A DNA stretch of 64,000 nucleotides from Meconema thalassinum (GCA_946902985.2 OX336389.2:978456084-978520083); one strand, 5' to 3'; positions 1-12,108 are shown, numbered from the stretch's first letter. Numbers and translations: made by a program. The notes: generated by a model not told the origin, from the letters alone.

Positions 1-1431
1 AATTTATTATGAAGACAGATTTAGCGAGTGACCGCATCACCAGATGGGCTCTGTTCTTACAACAATTTAACCCAACTGTTGTACATAGACCTGGGAAATT
101 AAATCTGTTAGCAGATGTGTTGAGCAGAAACCCTTGTGAGGAAGTAATTGTCAACCATATAAATTTGATTCAAGAGGATAATGGTACTCTAGAAAAGTTG
201 AAGATGTTAGCGCAAACTCAGAAGAGATATGCACCTTTGCGAAGAATTTACCGTTTTTTGACACGCAGGATGGACAACGCTGATCCAGATTTTCAAAGAA
301 CTGAGATAGAGGCTAGAAAATACCATATTATGGGAGGTGTTATATGCCAATATATCGACCAGGATCATACTAAACTTAGAATAGTGATCCCACCCAAGCT
401 TGTCAAACCAGTTATTTGGATGATACACCGAACTGCAGCTCATGTAGGTGTAGACAAGGCTTTGGCTCTCGCTCAAGAAACCTTCGTTTGGAGACAAATG
501 GGACAAACGATTCGCGACGTCATAAAGACCTGTGACAGTTGTCAGCGAAGTAAATACTCATCTAAGTTAATGAAAGAGGTTCCTAGATCAATATTAGCCA
601 ACAAGCCAAGAGAACTCTTCGCTACGGACATTTTCGGTCCGATTCCTCGTTCGACGAAAGGAAATCAATTTGTTTTGGTAACAGTGGACGTATTTTCTAA
701 ATATGTATCTCTATGCCCTATCCATAAAGCTACATCCAAGTACGTGATCAACAGATTAGAGAAAACAGTTATTCCGAGCATGGGGAAACCTGAAGTTTTG
801 TTGAGTGACCATGGATCACAATTTACCAGTATGGAATTTTCTACTGCTATGGATCGTTTAAGAATAAGGCATGTGTTTAATTCTGTACGGTATCCAGAGG
901 GAAATCCAGCCGAAAGAAATTATGCCGGAAATCAGTAAGATGTGTCGCTTATATGTGTCAAGGCAGCACCATAGATGGATGGAAGTGATACCCATCATTA
1001 GTCAATGCTTGAATTCCACAGTACATGAAAGCACAGGACAGATTCCGTCCATGCTTCATCATGGATTGAAACCGGATAGACCATGGGACCGAGTCGTGAG
1101 GGCACCAGTAGATCCTCAACCCACACAAGAAAGACGAGTCGAGATGGCAGGAGAGAGACTCAGAAGACAGGCGGAGAAGAGAGCCAGGAGACAGGCAGGA
1201 AGGAGGTTCCACGAGCCGTTTCAAGAAAATGACGAGGTGCTGATTAGGAAGCCAGTCACTTCGAATCTTCAACTGAAGATCTACCATAAATTTGCGCCAT
1301 TGTACGCTGGTCCATTCCGTATTGAAGAAACGTACCGAAATAATAGCTACAAGATTGTCAGAATGGATACTGATGAAGTTGTAGGAACTTTTAATGCTGC
1401 TAGCATTAGAAAGTACCATCATGCTGATTAA
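1..1431 (+). pseudogene. 3' part of gypsy-type pol (RNase H end and integrase), upstream tandem copy
   Basis: This is the end of a Ty3/gypsy polyprotein nearly identical to 10592-12021. The frame from 9 holds the end of RNase H, the integrase HHCC zinc region (H..H near 430-445, CDSCQRSK near 529-552) and the first two catalytic Asp motifs (ATDIFGP, SDHGSQF). Just after the catalytic Glu (PAER) an extra A in the A-run at 917-919 shifts the frame and stops it at 938. The rest of integrase continues in another frame (871-1431). The intact copy downstream lacks this base. The start of the gene lies outside the window. This copy shares the LTR at 1518-5965 with the element to its right, so it is the left member of a tandem pair. 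Confidence 0.93.
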
Positions 1432-1505
1432 GAGAATTGTAGAGCTATCGTGTACATGTGTTATATATAGAATGCCTGAGAGTGTATTTTTTTCTCAATC
1501 CTGAT

Positions 1506-1517
1506 AAAAAAAGGAGA
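1506..1517 (+). other. Polypurine tract before the shared LTR
   Basis: A run of seven A followed by GGAGA sits immediately upstream of the LTR start TGTAC. In LTR elements such a tract primes plus-strand DNA synthesis. The same tract, one A longer upstream, precedes the 3' LTR at 12109. Its exact abutment on the LTR fixes the LTR boundary. Confidence 0.8.
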
Positions 1518-4500
1518 TGTACGGGAGAGATGTACCCGATACCTAGTTGAGGCTATCGGCTACGCCAGCAGACATTAAGCCGTAGTTGAGATTTTGGGAA
1601 GAGTTAAGAAAAGATAGCGCTCAGATCGAGTCAAGAGGAATGTCAGGATGACGTAGAAGGTCTAGGATCAAGAAGGCGCTGACATCTGTAAGCAGATGGA
1701 ATTATGGATGGAATTATGAAGCTTTATTAAGATCTATATGGAACATGGTATTTAAACATCTCAGAAGAGGAGATATAACATGCATTATATATGGTAATAA
1801 TTTGAAGGAAGTCAGATAACCCTTAAGTTATTTTATAACTTAATAGCCGAGATGATGGGGGTTCGAGATTATATTTGTGACGCAAGACCACGGTGGAGGG
1901 GAGGACGTCACGTGACCGCACCAGGCAGGTAAGGGTCGAGGCAGTGCAGACACTGTCAGTCTAGCTCTGTGAGCCAAGCAAGAGAGTCGAGCTGAGTAGC
2001 ACACGCCTAGCGCATGGTACAAGGTCGCGCAGCGAACAGAAACTGTCACGGAAAGGGAAGGCGACAGTTTCAACTTCTCCGAGCAAGGACGGCAAGTAGG
2101 TCAGTGAGCCGGTCGGACATCCGCAGCAAACAAGCATAGGAGGCCGGGGTTTTTAAAACAGCATTGCGAGTAGTTGGATAACTTTATTCCAAGCTGCATT
2201 TCAACGCAGAACGGCATAGTAGAGCGACATGGCGAGGCCAGCTTTAGGCGGAGATGATTATAGCATTGCAGTAAAACCGAGCGGGTTATTTCCCATTATA
2301 TACGCAAGCATTATGACAGAGGCTGAATTTCATTACTACATTGAGTTAGAACGTTTATTCAGCATTTGAATTATAAAAGCAAATAGTTACGTGATACTGC
2401 AACTGTGAACTTCAACTGAACATAGTTTTTCAATGACATTACGACTATGCATTTCATAACGCAGTCCAAGTAACATTAACAATTTTAAGCAAACGGAATG
2501 TTGTAAGCAAATGCACTTAGGAACATTAGCTCGTGCATTAATGCAATTATTTCTTATGAAGTGTTATGAATTACCGAGTATGAACACAGCTACAGGGTGT
2601 TTCATAAACTTTGACACTCTGATAAAACAATTTTATTTTCTACAAGTAAAACTTAACCGCTGTGGAAATTGAACTTTCAACACTTAAACTGAACATTGTA
2701 TAGAACAGTGGCGTAACGTAGAAGAGGAATAGGGGGTCCGCTGTTTCTATGAACATTTTCGTGAGGATTTGGACAATATCCGCTATGGATAACCAGAAGT
2801 TCATCATGTCGGAGTAAACGCAGACAGAGACGCGATGGCACCACAGAGCGATGGATTCGATTCCTGACGAGAAGGAGGTCCATCAGCTGATTCACTTGGG
2901 AATTCGAAGGCAATCGTCATTGCATGGATGGAATGATATTCACGCCGATCTTTCGAGAAATTCATTACATAGGGAAAATCGACGATCTTTGAAATTTAAT
3001 AACAGCTGATTATGAGAAGGTACTGTAAGAGTTATAACTTTCTGATACGATTATTTTCATGAATACTGGGCACACATGTATATTTTTCTAATAGGAGTGA
3101 TACGATTATTTAAGACATGGTTTGACTTTATATGCTTCGAAATTTTGCTAGAATATGGCGTGACCATATGATATGGCAGGCATCATTATACGAAATTCTC
3201 ACCATTGGTTGGCTTTATTAAGCAGATGTTTGGTCTTTTAGATATTTTTCCAGTAGGGATATTTTTCATGAATAGTTTTTTGTGTGACGAGTATTTCGAA
3301 CTCGTGATCTGCAATTGATTATCTATATTACTTCGTCAGTTCATCGCATACTAGCGAGTGTGTATTATTCATCAGTAGGGATTTTTCCATTGGATTGTTT
3401 GGAGATATTAAGATGTTATTCACTTTAGTGAATGAATATCGCTTTTATATGACAACTAGAGACTTGTTGATTCCTATCTGGTACATTCACGCATATAGTC
3501 TTCGAGATGGGGTCTTTCGTATTTATACGATTGTATGGTGGTTACTCATCTTACCCATCGTTTAGGGCACTATCATCTTAGTCGACGGGGCGAGGTCTTT
3601 CGTATTTATACGATTGTACGGTGGTTACTCATCTTACTTGCCATTGAGGGACTCATTTTTATCATCCGAGTGTACTTGAGATTGTAAGAGGATCAAACAA
3701 GGAACTACTAGTCACATATCAGTCGAAATTTTGTTAAATAAAGTACAGATAAATGTCAGCAGGGTTACATTTGTAATTCTTGTTTGCCAATCCAATATTT
3801 TGTTGCTATACTCTTTTGAGAGTACTTTCAGTTTAACAGCTGTTACAGCTGATGCTTTTGATGAATTTTATAATTGTGTTTGATACCTTTGAGAAGGATT
3901 TAAAGTAATTGAATCTTGTAAGATGAATCATTAATGGTCAGATTTATTTTAAGGCAGATCAGTATTGCAGATTTTGATATGAGAGATTATCGCACATTGG
4001 TGTTTTTCTGTGATGTGAATTATGAGAATTGTAAGAGAATTTATGCTATTTGAAAGCAGATCTTGAATTACTAAGGTAATATTTTTTTCCAATTGTTTAA
4101 GAAGTTGTCTAGATGTGATCAGAGTAATTACAGTTATTGGAGATTGTGTGCGTTGATAATTTGAAGCCAGTTATATATTTTTTGTAGATCATGCAACATG
4201 GTTAAGTGAAGTTTGTGATAGGCATTTTGTGGAAGTTGCCAAGTGATAGTTGCAATGTTGCAAATGTATTTTGAAGCAGACATGAGGTTGTCGAACCCCG
4301 TCTAGCGTAATTGTTGAGATTCATGCTGTATGTGCTGAATATTTATGGAGTTTTGTGGAATAATTGTTGTATTCAAATGTGATACTTGAAGAATTGAGGA
4401 TATATAATGTCGTTGTGGATAGTCAGATCCAACGTGATGTCGTGAAGGCAATAATATTTTTGGCATGAAAATTTAATACGAGATATAACTTGGAAGTGAT

Positions 4501-5965
4501 AAAACTGTAAGACAACGTTCTATAAACCATATTAAACAATTTGTTAGGAAATTAAACAAATAAATAAAGTTGATAATACAAGATTTTCTGAGAATAATAA
4601 TTAATGAAATAATAATCTGAAAATTAAGCATATTAACGATCTGACCTAATGAAATAAAAATCAGAATGACTAGATGAGATAATAAGAATCTAAATAACCA
4701 GAAGAGTAAAATTTAAATAAATTGGTAAATTAAATTTTGGAATAAATCAATGAATTAAATAAATGGATGAATTAAAGATTGGATAAATAAACTGATTTAA
4801 ATAAATTAATAGATGATTGGATAGATGATGAATAACTGAATTAGAAGGTGATAATTAGTTAAAGAAGCTGATGATTAACGAATTTATATGGAATTAAATA
4901 AATTTAATTGAGATATAATTTGAGGAATTGCAACTTGAGTTGAGGAATTAAACAATTTGTATTGATGATTTAAGACGATTTAATCTGAGGAAGATGATAA
5001 AATAAGATTGTGTGAATAATTAGAAAGCATAATGAAGTGATGATAATAATTTTCATTTAAATGATTTAATGGTGATGAGTTGATGATTCTGACAGGAATA
5101 TGTTGAATTTTGAAATGAGAATTAATGTGAGAAATATTTAATTTTGATGATGATGATAATGATGACCAATGAGCCGTGAATTTTCTGTAATTCACAAACA
5201 AGTAATTATGAATGACAATGTAAATAGTGTAAATTAATTATTCGATGTTTAGGAGCATTTTACTAACGTGTTCAACATTTAAATTATGCCATGCAAGCCA
5301 TAAATTGCGTGATATTTAAAATATGTGATTATATTATGTGTATGTTTAGACAGATTAATAATTTTTTCAAATCCACATTTATGATGTTAAATTAAAGAGA
5401 AATTAGGTCTCAGGTATCACAAATGTCAGTGACGAAAGACATAGTGCTACAGTGATCCTGAGAACCCAAGAGAACTTTAGAGATTTTTCTGTTTTATGTG
5501 GATGAAATATTTTTGATTAGAAAGGAGATGGTTCGATTTTTGGACAATGACAATTTAACGTTGGCATTCGACCATACTCTCAGGTAGGAGGAATATTTAA
5601 AATGTCTGTCTGCCTATCAAAGTGAAATAAATTTGTTTTTATCTTAGTTGTGATCTGATGATGGTGTGATTTTCCTTTTTCTTTCCTTGTCTTGAGTAAG
5701 GCTTAACCGGAAAGGAGGTGGTTTGCTAGGAATTCAGTTGATGGCGCCCATTTATATTTGCATTTATTTTTTATTAAACTTAAGCCCGTAACGACCCTAG
5801 AGATACTTTGTCTCGTGTTACCCACTGCTTTTTCGATAACTCAGCTGAATTTCCGACACATTCCTTATTTGACTAGAGGTTCATTTAACTCCGCTCTGTC
5901 CTGGAACTCCAGGAATGCGATGTAATAGCAGATGGGTCATCGCATCCCCAGGACGAACGGGTACA
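1518..5965 (+). repeat. 5' long terminal repeat, 4448 bp (shared with upstream copy)
   Basis: It starts TGTACGGG directly after a polypurine tract and ends GGGTACA, giving short inverted ends TGTAC/GTACA. Similarity to 12109-16561 stops exactly at this end: GAGAGAGAG follows here and CTACATAAC follows the other copy. A GC-rich island lies at about 1860-2160. The rest is very AT-rich and has no convincing ORF. Known LTRs are mostly 0.1-2 kb, so this is extreme. Internal features include a TATA-like TTTATAA at 1832 and a strong splice-donor-like sequence at 1929. Confidence 0.9.
1832..1934 (+). promoter_or_regulatory. Candidate LTR promoter and splice donor
   Basis: A TATA-like TTTATAA (1832-1838) lies just before the only GC-rich stretch of the LTR. 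About 90 bp further on is CAG|GTAAGG (1926-1934), a near-perfect 5' splice site. Both are present in the 3' LTR (donor at 12520). An intron from here to a pyrimidine-poor AG near 6204 would remove the 4 kb AT-rich leader before gag. This is inference from sequence alone. Confidence 0.3.
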
Positions 5966-6220
5966 GAGAGAGAGGGAGAATTGGCTTTACCCACCTGTGG
6001 GGCTTCGATTTTGTTTATTCTATGGAATCACATCAGATTTAGATTACTGAGAGATTGATCTCAAGTTCATTTAATTGTGTTACAAAATTTATTAAACTTA
6101 GTCAGACAATATACTTGTGTGCCCATTCCAGTGTTCATGTTAATCGTATTAGTATTATATCATGTTAGTTATAAGTCATTTTTCCTATACCCAAGTAAAT
6201 GCAGGAATTGAGACATTGTG
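5966..6220 (+). other. Internal leader between 5' LTR and gag
   Basis: This stretch begins GAGAGAGAGGGAG. A primer-binding site normally starts with TGG within a few bases of the LTR, but the first TGG here is 16 bases away (5982) and I do not recognise a tRNA match. No coding sequence is seen. An AG suitable as a splice acceptor lies at about 6204. Confidence 0.6.
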
Positions 6221-8776
6221 ATGTGTTGTTGTCTAACGTCTCTGAATAAAACGTCTATTGAAAATATAATTATGTTGCCGGAAGATTTAGCTAAGGTGTT
6301 AGGAGAGTTACAGAGTGGTATGTCTGGTATTGCAGAAACTATTTCTAAAATGGAAACGGAAGTTAAAGAACAGATAAATAGTTCAGAAGCTAGGTTAGAA
6401 GCTAGATGTAAAGAAAATGTGCAATCATTACAGGCTAGTAACGAAGGCAATCTGAACGACAGTTTAAAGTCATTAGAGACCAGATTACAGTCAACTAGTG
6501 AAGATAATTTAAAGTCATTAGAGACTAGATTACAGACTAGTAATGAAGAAAATTTAAAATTATTACAGTCAAATAGTAAAGATGAGTTGATGTCATTGGA
6601 GACTAGATTACAGACTAGTACTGAAAGTCATTTGAAAGCTAGTGAAGCTAACTTGAAGGATAGTTTTAAATCATTGGAAGAGAAATTACAAGCTCGCAGT
6701 GAAGAAACTAACACGGAGTTAGAAAACAAGTTAACTAGGTTAGAGAATAGATTAACTTTAAAGAATAATGAAATGCTTAAGACTTTACAGTTAGATATAA
6801 TTGCAGTAAATATGAAAGGAGAGGAAAATGTTCAAATATTAAGAAAGAATATTATTGAATTAGAAAGTAGAGGAGAAGAAAATATTCTTACTTTAAGAAC
6901 AGACGTTATGTCTATACAGAAATACATTAAATCGGATGTATCGAAGTTGAGATTCGACATCGATGGTTTAGTGGCAGATGTAGGCAAAATTCAAGAGTGG
7001 TCTACCGAAGTATCTTTCGAAACTAAAATCAAAGGTCTAGAGATGAATCTAGGTAATGAGATTAAGGATTTAAAGTCAGTAATTGGGACCATTAAAGAGG
7101 ATGTCTTAGGAGAGGTTAATTCTAATTTAAAATCATTAGAGAATCAATTGCAGAAAGATATTAGGAAGATGGATGATGATATAGAGCAAAAGGTTAATGA
7201 AAACTTAGCTTTATTCAAAAATAGAGTCGGTGCAATCGTGGAAGAACGGTATAGTGAGGTCGATGCCGAAGCAAAAGAAAAACGTGCAGGATTAGATGAG
7301 AAATTAATCGCAGGTATGGCGAACTTAGAAGCGAGGTTTACGGAGAACAAGGAAGCGATGAAGATAGATTCAACTCTATTTAGGACAGATGTTGATCTGT
7401 TAAAGGAACAAGTCGCGTCAGTAAAGAATACATGCGAAGACAAGATAGATAAGTTGAAAAACGATTTGGACGAGAGTAACAAAACGCAGAATGTTACGTC
7501 GTTAGATGAGTTGAAGACTCAGGTCAAGACCGTAGAGAATTTGGCAGAAGATAGGATAACTAAACTAGAATCTATGATTAATAGTTTCACCAGTCAAAAT
7601 ACTACATCAGGGGAAATATCGATGAATCAGACAGCGATAGACCGCAGTATGAGTAATCAAGAAGTTAGCATGGGAGAAGACCGTCAAACGCAACCGAATG
7701 TGACATTCGAAAGGGCAAGTTCAACCCCTCAGGATAATCCGAGTTCGAATAGGAGTACGTTAGGTACATGTGAACGATACTCAGGTCCAGTTACCATTAT
7801 CAGAAATCTGGATGAAAAGCCGAGGAAGTTTTCTGGAAATACAGGGGTCACACCAGTCGAATTTCTGCGAGATATTCGAGACTACATGGCGGAACATAGA
7901 GTAGCCAAAGAAAGAGAGCTAAGGATAGTCGAACGCGCCTTAGACGGGTCTGCGTTAACTTGGTTTAGAGCATTCAGAAGCAATTTTGCGAATATGGAGC
8001 AATTTGCAATAGCATTCTTGAGGAGATTTTGGAGTGCAGAGGATCAGCTGAACGTAAGAGCAGAAATGTACTCGAAGCGTTATTCTACATCACATCCGAC
8101 GCATTATGCCAATTATTTTACGTCACAGTTGGCTAAATTGCAGTTTCTGATTCCTCCATTGCCTGAAGAAGAGCTTTTGCAAGCTATAGCGAGACAGTTA
8201 CCGATTGAGGTACAGCGATCACTCATAGCGTCGGGAGCAAACACACTTGAGCACTATGACGACATTTTACGGCGATTAGACTATACAAGCGCTCAAGTTA
8301 CGCCTAGAAATGCAAGAAACGACAATAGAAACCCGCAAGAGGTGAATGCGGTAGTCGTTGATAACGCAGCTCAAACGGACAGAAGAGATTCCTGGGAAAA
8401 CAGAAGGAACGAAGGAAATCGAGGAAACATCCGTAACGTTCGTGGAAATGATCGGTATAGAGGACCATATGAGAGGCCATACGATCAGGAAGCAAGAGAC
8501 AGCCGATACAGAAATTATAACCAGAATTCCAGATATCAAGATAGGAATCGATACAACAATAGATATCGTGGTAGAAACAACTGGAGCCAAGGTCAACAGT
8601 ATAATCGGAACGACAGGCAGGATGGCCGAAGAAACGATCCTAATGAAGGACGAGATAATCGTGAATACGAGAGATCGAGGCAAGAAAATAGACAGCCTAG
8701 TGCACCACTCGAGGAGACAGTCAGAGATGTCAATCGAGCAAGCACGAGTGGCGAAGGAAAAAAAACGTCAAATTAA
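6221..8776 (+). CDS. Gag polyprotein with long coiled coil
   Basis: The structural protein of the LTR retrotransposon forms the particle that packages its RNA. The open frame runs back to 6218 (GTG); ATG codons are at 6221 and 6272, and 6272 is an equally likely start. Residues about 25-450 are a long predicted coiled coil with degenerate repeats of the type SLETRLQTSNEENLK. Residues about 530-690 resemble a Ty3-type capsid (PVEFLRDIRDYM, LTWFRAFRSNF, FLRRFW). The tail (about 700-850) is rich in Arg, Asn, Gln and Tyr and has no CCHC zinc knuckle, so RNA binding would rely on basic RG/RN-rich sequence. At about 850 residues it is long for a gypsy gag. The frame ends shortly after a slippery A-run. 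Confidence 0.88.
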   Translation: MCCCLTSLNKTSIENIIMLPEDLAKVLGELQSGMSGIAETISKMETEVKEQINSSEARLEARCKENVQSLQASNEGNLNDSLKSLETRLQSTSEDNLKSLETRLQTSNEENLKLLQSNSKDELMSLETRLQTSTESHLKASEANLKDSFKSLEEKLQARSEETNTELENKLTRLENRLTLKNNEMLKTLQLDIIAVNMKGEENVQILRKNIIELESRGEENILTLRTDVMSIQKYIKSDVSKLRFDIDGLVADVGKIQEWSTEVSFETKIKGLEMNLGNEIKDLKSVIGTIKEDVLGEVNSNLKSLENQLQKDIRKMDDDIEQKVNENLALFKNRVGAIVEERYSEVDAEAKEKRAGLDEKLIAGMANLEARFTENKEAMKIDSTLFRTDVDLLKEQVASVKNTCEDKIDKLKNDLDESNKTQNVTSLDELKTQVKTVENLAEDRITKLESMINSFTSQNTTSGEISMNQTAIDRSMSNQEVSMGEDRQTQPNVTFERASSTPQDNPSSNRSTLGTCERYSGPVTIIRNLDEKPRKFSGNTGVTPVEFLRDIRDYMAEHRVAKERELRIVERALDGSALTWFRAFRSNFANMEQFAIAFLRRFWSAEDQLNVRAEMYSKRYSTSHPTHYANYFTSQLAKLQFLIPPLPEEELLQAIARQLPIEVQRSLIASGANTLEHYDDILRRLDYTSAQVTPRNARNDNRNPQEVNAVVVDNAAQTDRRDSWENRRNEGNRGNIRNVRGNDRYRGPYERPYDQEARDSRYRNYNQNSRYQDRNRYNNRYRGRNNWSQGQQYNRNDRQDGRRNDPNEGRDNREYERSRQENRQPSAPLEETVRDVNRASTSGEGKKTSN
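8758..8764 (+). promoter_or_regulatory. Probable -1 ribosomal frameshift site
   Basis: The heptamer A AAA AAA is read in gag frame as GGA AAA AAA, ten bases before the gag stop (8774-8776). The pol frame is the -1 frame and is open from this point through 8893 without any ATG near its start. This fits synthesis of pol as a Gag-Pol fusion by -1 frameshifting. No pseudoknot was worked out. Confidence 0.65.
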
Positions 8777-11700
8777 CTTTAGAGAAAGATGCTAATCATT
8801 GGGAATCGATCATCATTGTCGAAACGTATCAGGTCAAGGACGAGGATTTAATCGAGGAGGAAGACATAGTACATCGAGGAAATAGACATGAATTGCCAGT
8901 TATCAGTGTGGAAGTCATGGGAAAGGAAATAAAGACACTAGTAGACACGGGGGCTATGGTGAGTTTGATATCCATAGGTTGCCTGGATGAGTTGAAATTA
9001 TCAGGAGAAATTACAATGTTGCCAACTGTTGTTAGCAAGATTCAAGGGGTGATCCCAGACAGGAGTATGAAATGTAAAAGTCAGGTACTTTTAGATGTTG
9101 GGATTGGAACCAGAAGTTTTGAACAGATGTTCCTAGTAGTGGGTCAACTACATTTTGACATGATCCTAGGAGTGGATTTCTTAAGTGAGAGTGGCCTGAT
9201 CATAGATATGCAGAGTAGGCGCATGTACTTTCCAGAAGGGGTCATGGAAAATCAGGAATCCGAGATGACATTCTTTAGAGAGAATATATTGGATGAGATA
9301 GTATGCAGCGTTGAAAGGCCTATAGAAGATAGAACTAGCATGACAAGTAAAATAAATCCAGAAATTAAGGAACAGTTTAATGAAGCAATTTCAGAATATG
9401 AGGACATATTCAATGACAAACCAGGTCTCATAGAAAATTTTACCTACAGCATCAAGTTGATGGATGACAAACCATACCATAAAAATTTATATCCCATTCC
9501 GGATAAATGGAAGGAGGAAGTTAGTATAATGATAAGCGATATGGAGAAAGATGGAATAATTAAGAAGATGCCAACTGCGTATTTGAATCCTTTAGCTGTT
9601 GTCAAGAAACCTAATGGTAAGCTGAGGATATGCCTAGATGCTAGAGCCCTTAATGAAAGAGTTCTTCCTGAACACGACAGGCCACCTGTTATTCGTGAAT
9701 TGTTACGCAGGTTTAGAGGAAAGAGTTTCTTTTCGACAATCGATCTGACTAGTTCTTATTATCATGTAGAGCTAGCAGAAGACTGCAAACAATACACAGG
9801 GTTCTTGTTTGACTATAAAACATATGTATTCAATAGGTTACCTTTTGGAGTGAAAAATAGTGGTCCGGTGATGATCCGAGCACTAGATGAAAATTTGTCA
9901 GATGCAGTTAAGGAGCATGTGGTGAGCTATATTGATGACCTGATTATAGCGTCTGAGACAGCGGAAGAACATATCAGGCACCTTCGAATGCTTTTTGAAG
10001 ATCTTAGGAGGACGAACTTCAAGGTGAATTTCAATAAATGTCAGTTCTTTCATGAAGAAATTGAATTTCTTGGACATAGAATCGATGGAGATGGTTATAG
10101 GCCCAATCCAAAGAAGATCATGGCAATTTCAGAGTTTCCAACCCCACGAAAGATTAAAGAGGTACGGCAGTTTTTAGGCATGTGTCAGTTCTTTTCAACA
10201 CATTGTCCTGAATATACTGAAACGATGGCACCTCTGCAGGATTTACTAAGAAAGGGAAATCGATGGAAATGGGACGATAAATGCAATCAAGCGTTTTTAG
10301 CGGCTAAGAACATGTTGATCCAAACTATCAAGCTTGAGTACCCAGATTTTACAAGAAGATTTTTTGTGGAGACAGACGCACCCAAAATAGGTATCAGTGG
10401 GATCCTATATCAGTTGGATGATGACAAGAAACATAGGTATTTAGCTTTCACCAGTCGCAAGCTCAGGAATTGTGAGAAGAATTACTATGCAACTGAATTA
10501 GAGGCATTAGCAGTGGTTCATGCTCTTAAGACGTGGAAGAAGGTGTTGTTTGGACATGACATAACAGTGATCACAGATCATAAAGCCCTCCAATTTATTA
10601 TGAAGACAGATTTAGCGAGTGACCGCATCACCAGATGGGCTCTGTTCTTACAACAATTTAACCCAACTGTTGTACATAGACCTGGGAAATTAAATCTGTT
10701 AGCAGATGTATTGAGCAGAAACCCTTGTGAGGAAGTAATTGTCAACCATATAAATTTGATTCAAGAGGATAATGGTACTCTAGAAAAGTTGAAGATGTTA
10801 GCGCAAACTCAGAAGAGATATGCACCTTTGCGAAGAATTTACCGTTTTTTGACACGCAGGATGGACAACGCTGATCCAGATTTTCAAAGAACTGAGATAG
10901 AGGCTAGAAAATACCATATTATGGGAGGTGTTATATGCCAATATATCGACCAGGATCATACTAAACTTAGAATAGTGATCCCACCCAAGCTTGTCAAACC
11001 AGTTATTTGGATGATACACCGAACTGCAGCTCATGTAGGTGTAGACAAGGCTTTGGCTCTCGCTCAAGAAACCTTCGTTTGGAGACAAATGGGACAAACG
11101 ATTCGCGACGTCATAAAGACCTGTGACAGTTGTCAGCGAAGTAAATACTCATCTAAGTTAATGAAAGAGGTTCCTAGATCAATATTAGCCAACAAGCCAA
11201 GAGAACTCTTCGCTACGGACATTTTCGGTCCGATTCCTCGTTCGACGAAAGGAAATCAATTTGTTTTGGTAACAGTGGACGTATTTTCTAAATACGTATC
11301 TCTATGCCCTATCCATAAAGCTACATCCAAGTACGTGATCAACAGATTAGAGAAAACAGTTATTCCGAGCATGGGGAAACCTGAAGTTTTGTTGAGTGAC
11401 CATGGATCACAATTTACCAGTATGGAATTTTCTACTGCTATGGATCGTTTAGGAATAAGGCATGTGTTTAATTCTGTACGGTATCCAGAGGGAAATCCAG
11501 CCGAAAGAATTATGCCGGAAATCAGTAAGATGTGTCGCTTATATGTGTCAAGGCAGCACCATAGATGGATGGAAGTGATACCCATCATTAGTCAATGCTT
11601 GAATTCCACAGTACATGAAAGCACAGGACAGATTCCGTCCATGCTTCATCATGGATTGAAACCGGATAGACCATGGGACCGAGTCGTGAGGGCACCAGTA

Positions 11701-12021
11701 GATCCTCAACCCACACAAGAAAGACGAGTCGAGATGGCAGGAGAGAGACTCAGAAGACAGGCGGAGAAGAGAGCCAGGAGACAGGCAGGAAGGAGGTTCC
11801 ACGAGCCGTTTCAAGAAAATGACGAGGTGCTGATTAGGAAGCCAGTCACTTCGAATCTTCAACTGAAGATCTACCATAAATTTGCGCCATTGTACGCTGG
11901 TCCATTCCGTATTGAAGAAACGTACCGAAATAATAGCTACAAGATTGTCAGAATGGATACTGATGAAGTAGTAGGAACTTTTAATGCTGCTAGCATTAGA
12001 AAGTACCATCATGCTGATTAA
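8765..12021 (+). CDS. Pol polyprotein: protease, reverse transcriptase, RNase H, integrase
   Basis: The frame is open from the slippery site; the stretch from 8893 alone is 1042 codons and has no ATG at its start, so it should be made as Gag-Pol. Numbering from 8893: aspartic protease with DTGA at about 18-21; RT with LRICLDAR, STIDLTSSYYHV and the catalytic YIDD at about 346-349; RNase H (FFVETDAPKIG at about 490, then ATELEALAVVHAL and TDHKALQF); integrase zinc region H-H-C-C at about 702-749; and catalytic D774, D836 and E871, which is the D-35-E spacing. A basic C-terminal integrase region follows. All recognisable catalytic residues are present and no stop interrupts, so this copy may be functional. 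Confidence 0.93.
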
Positions 12022-12096
12022 GAGAATTGTAGAGCTATCGTGTACATGTGTTATATATAGAATGCCTGAGAGTGTATTTTTTTTCTCAATCCTGAT

Positions 12097-12108
12097 AAAA
12101 AAAGGAGA
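12097..12108 (+). other. Polypurine tract before 3' LTR
   Basis: An A-run followed by GGAGA directly abuts the 3' LTR start TGTACGGG. It is equivalent to the tract at 1506-1517 and is the expected plus-strand primer. Confidence 0.8.

Noticed and set aside
1840..2913. Short minus-strand frames in the LTR (1840-2073, 2677-2913) and their copies in the 3' LTR
   Set aside because: They are under 85 codons with no recognisable motifs, lie in repeated non-coding sequence, and differ between LTR copies without sign of constraint.
5742..5750. TGGCGCCCA as a tRNA-Lys primer-binding site of the first element
   Set aside because: It lies 216 bp inside the LTR, is present in both LTRs, and only eight or nine bases match; a binding site should follow the LTR.
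12022..12108. An env-like gene after pol in the first gypsy element
   Set aside because: Only 87 bases separate pol from the LTR, including the polypurine tract. In the second element the 1.07 kb region after integrase has no long frame, signal peptide or membrane segment.
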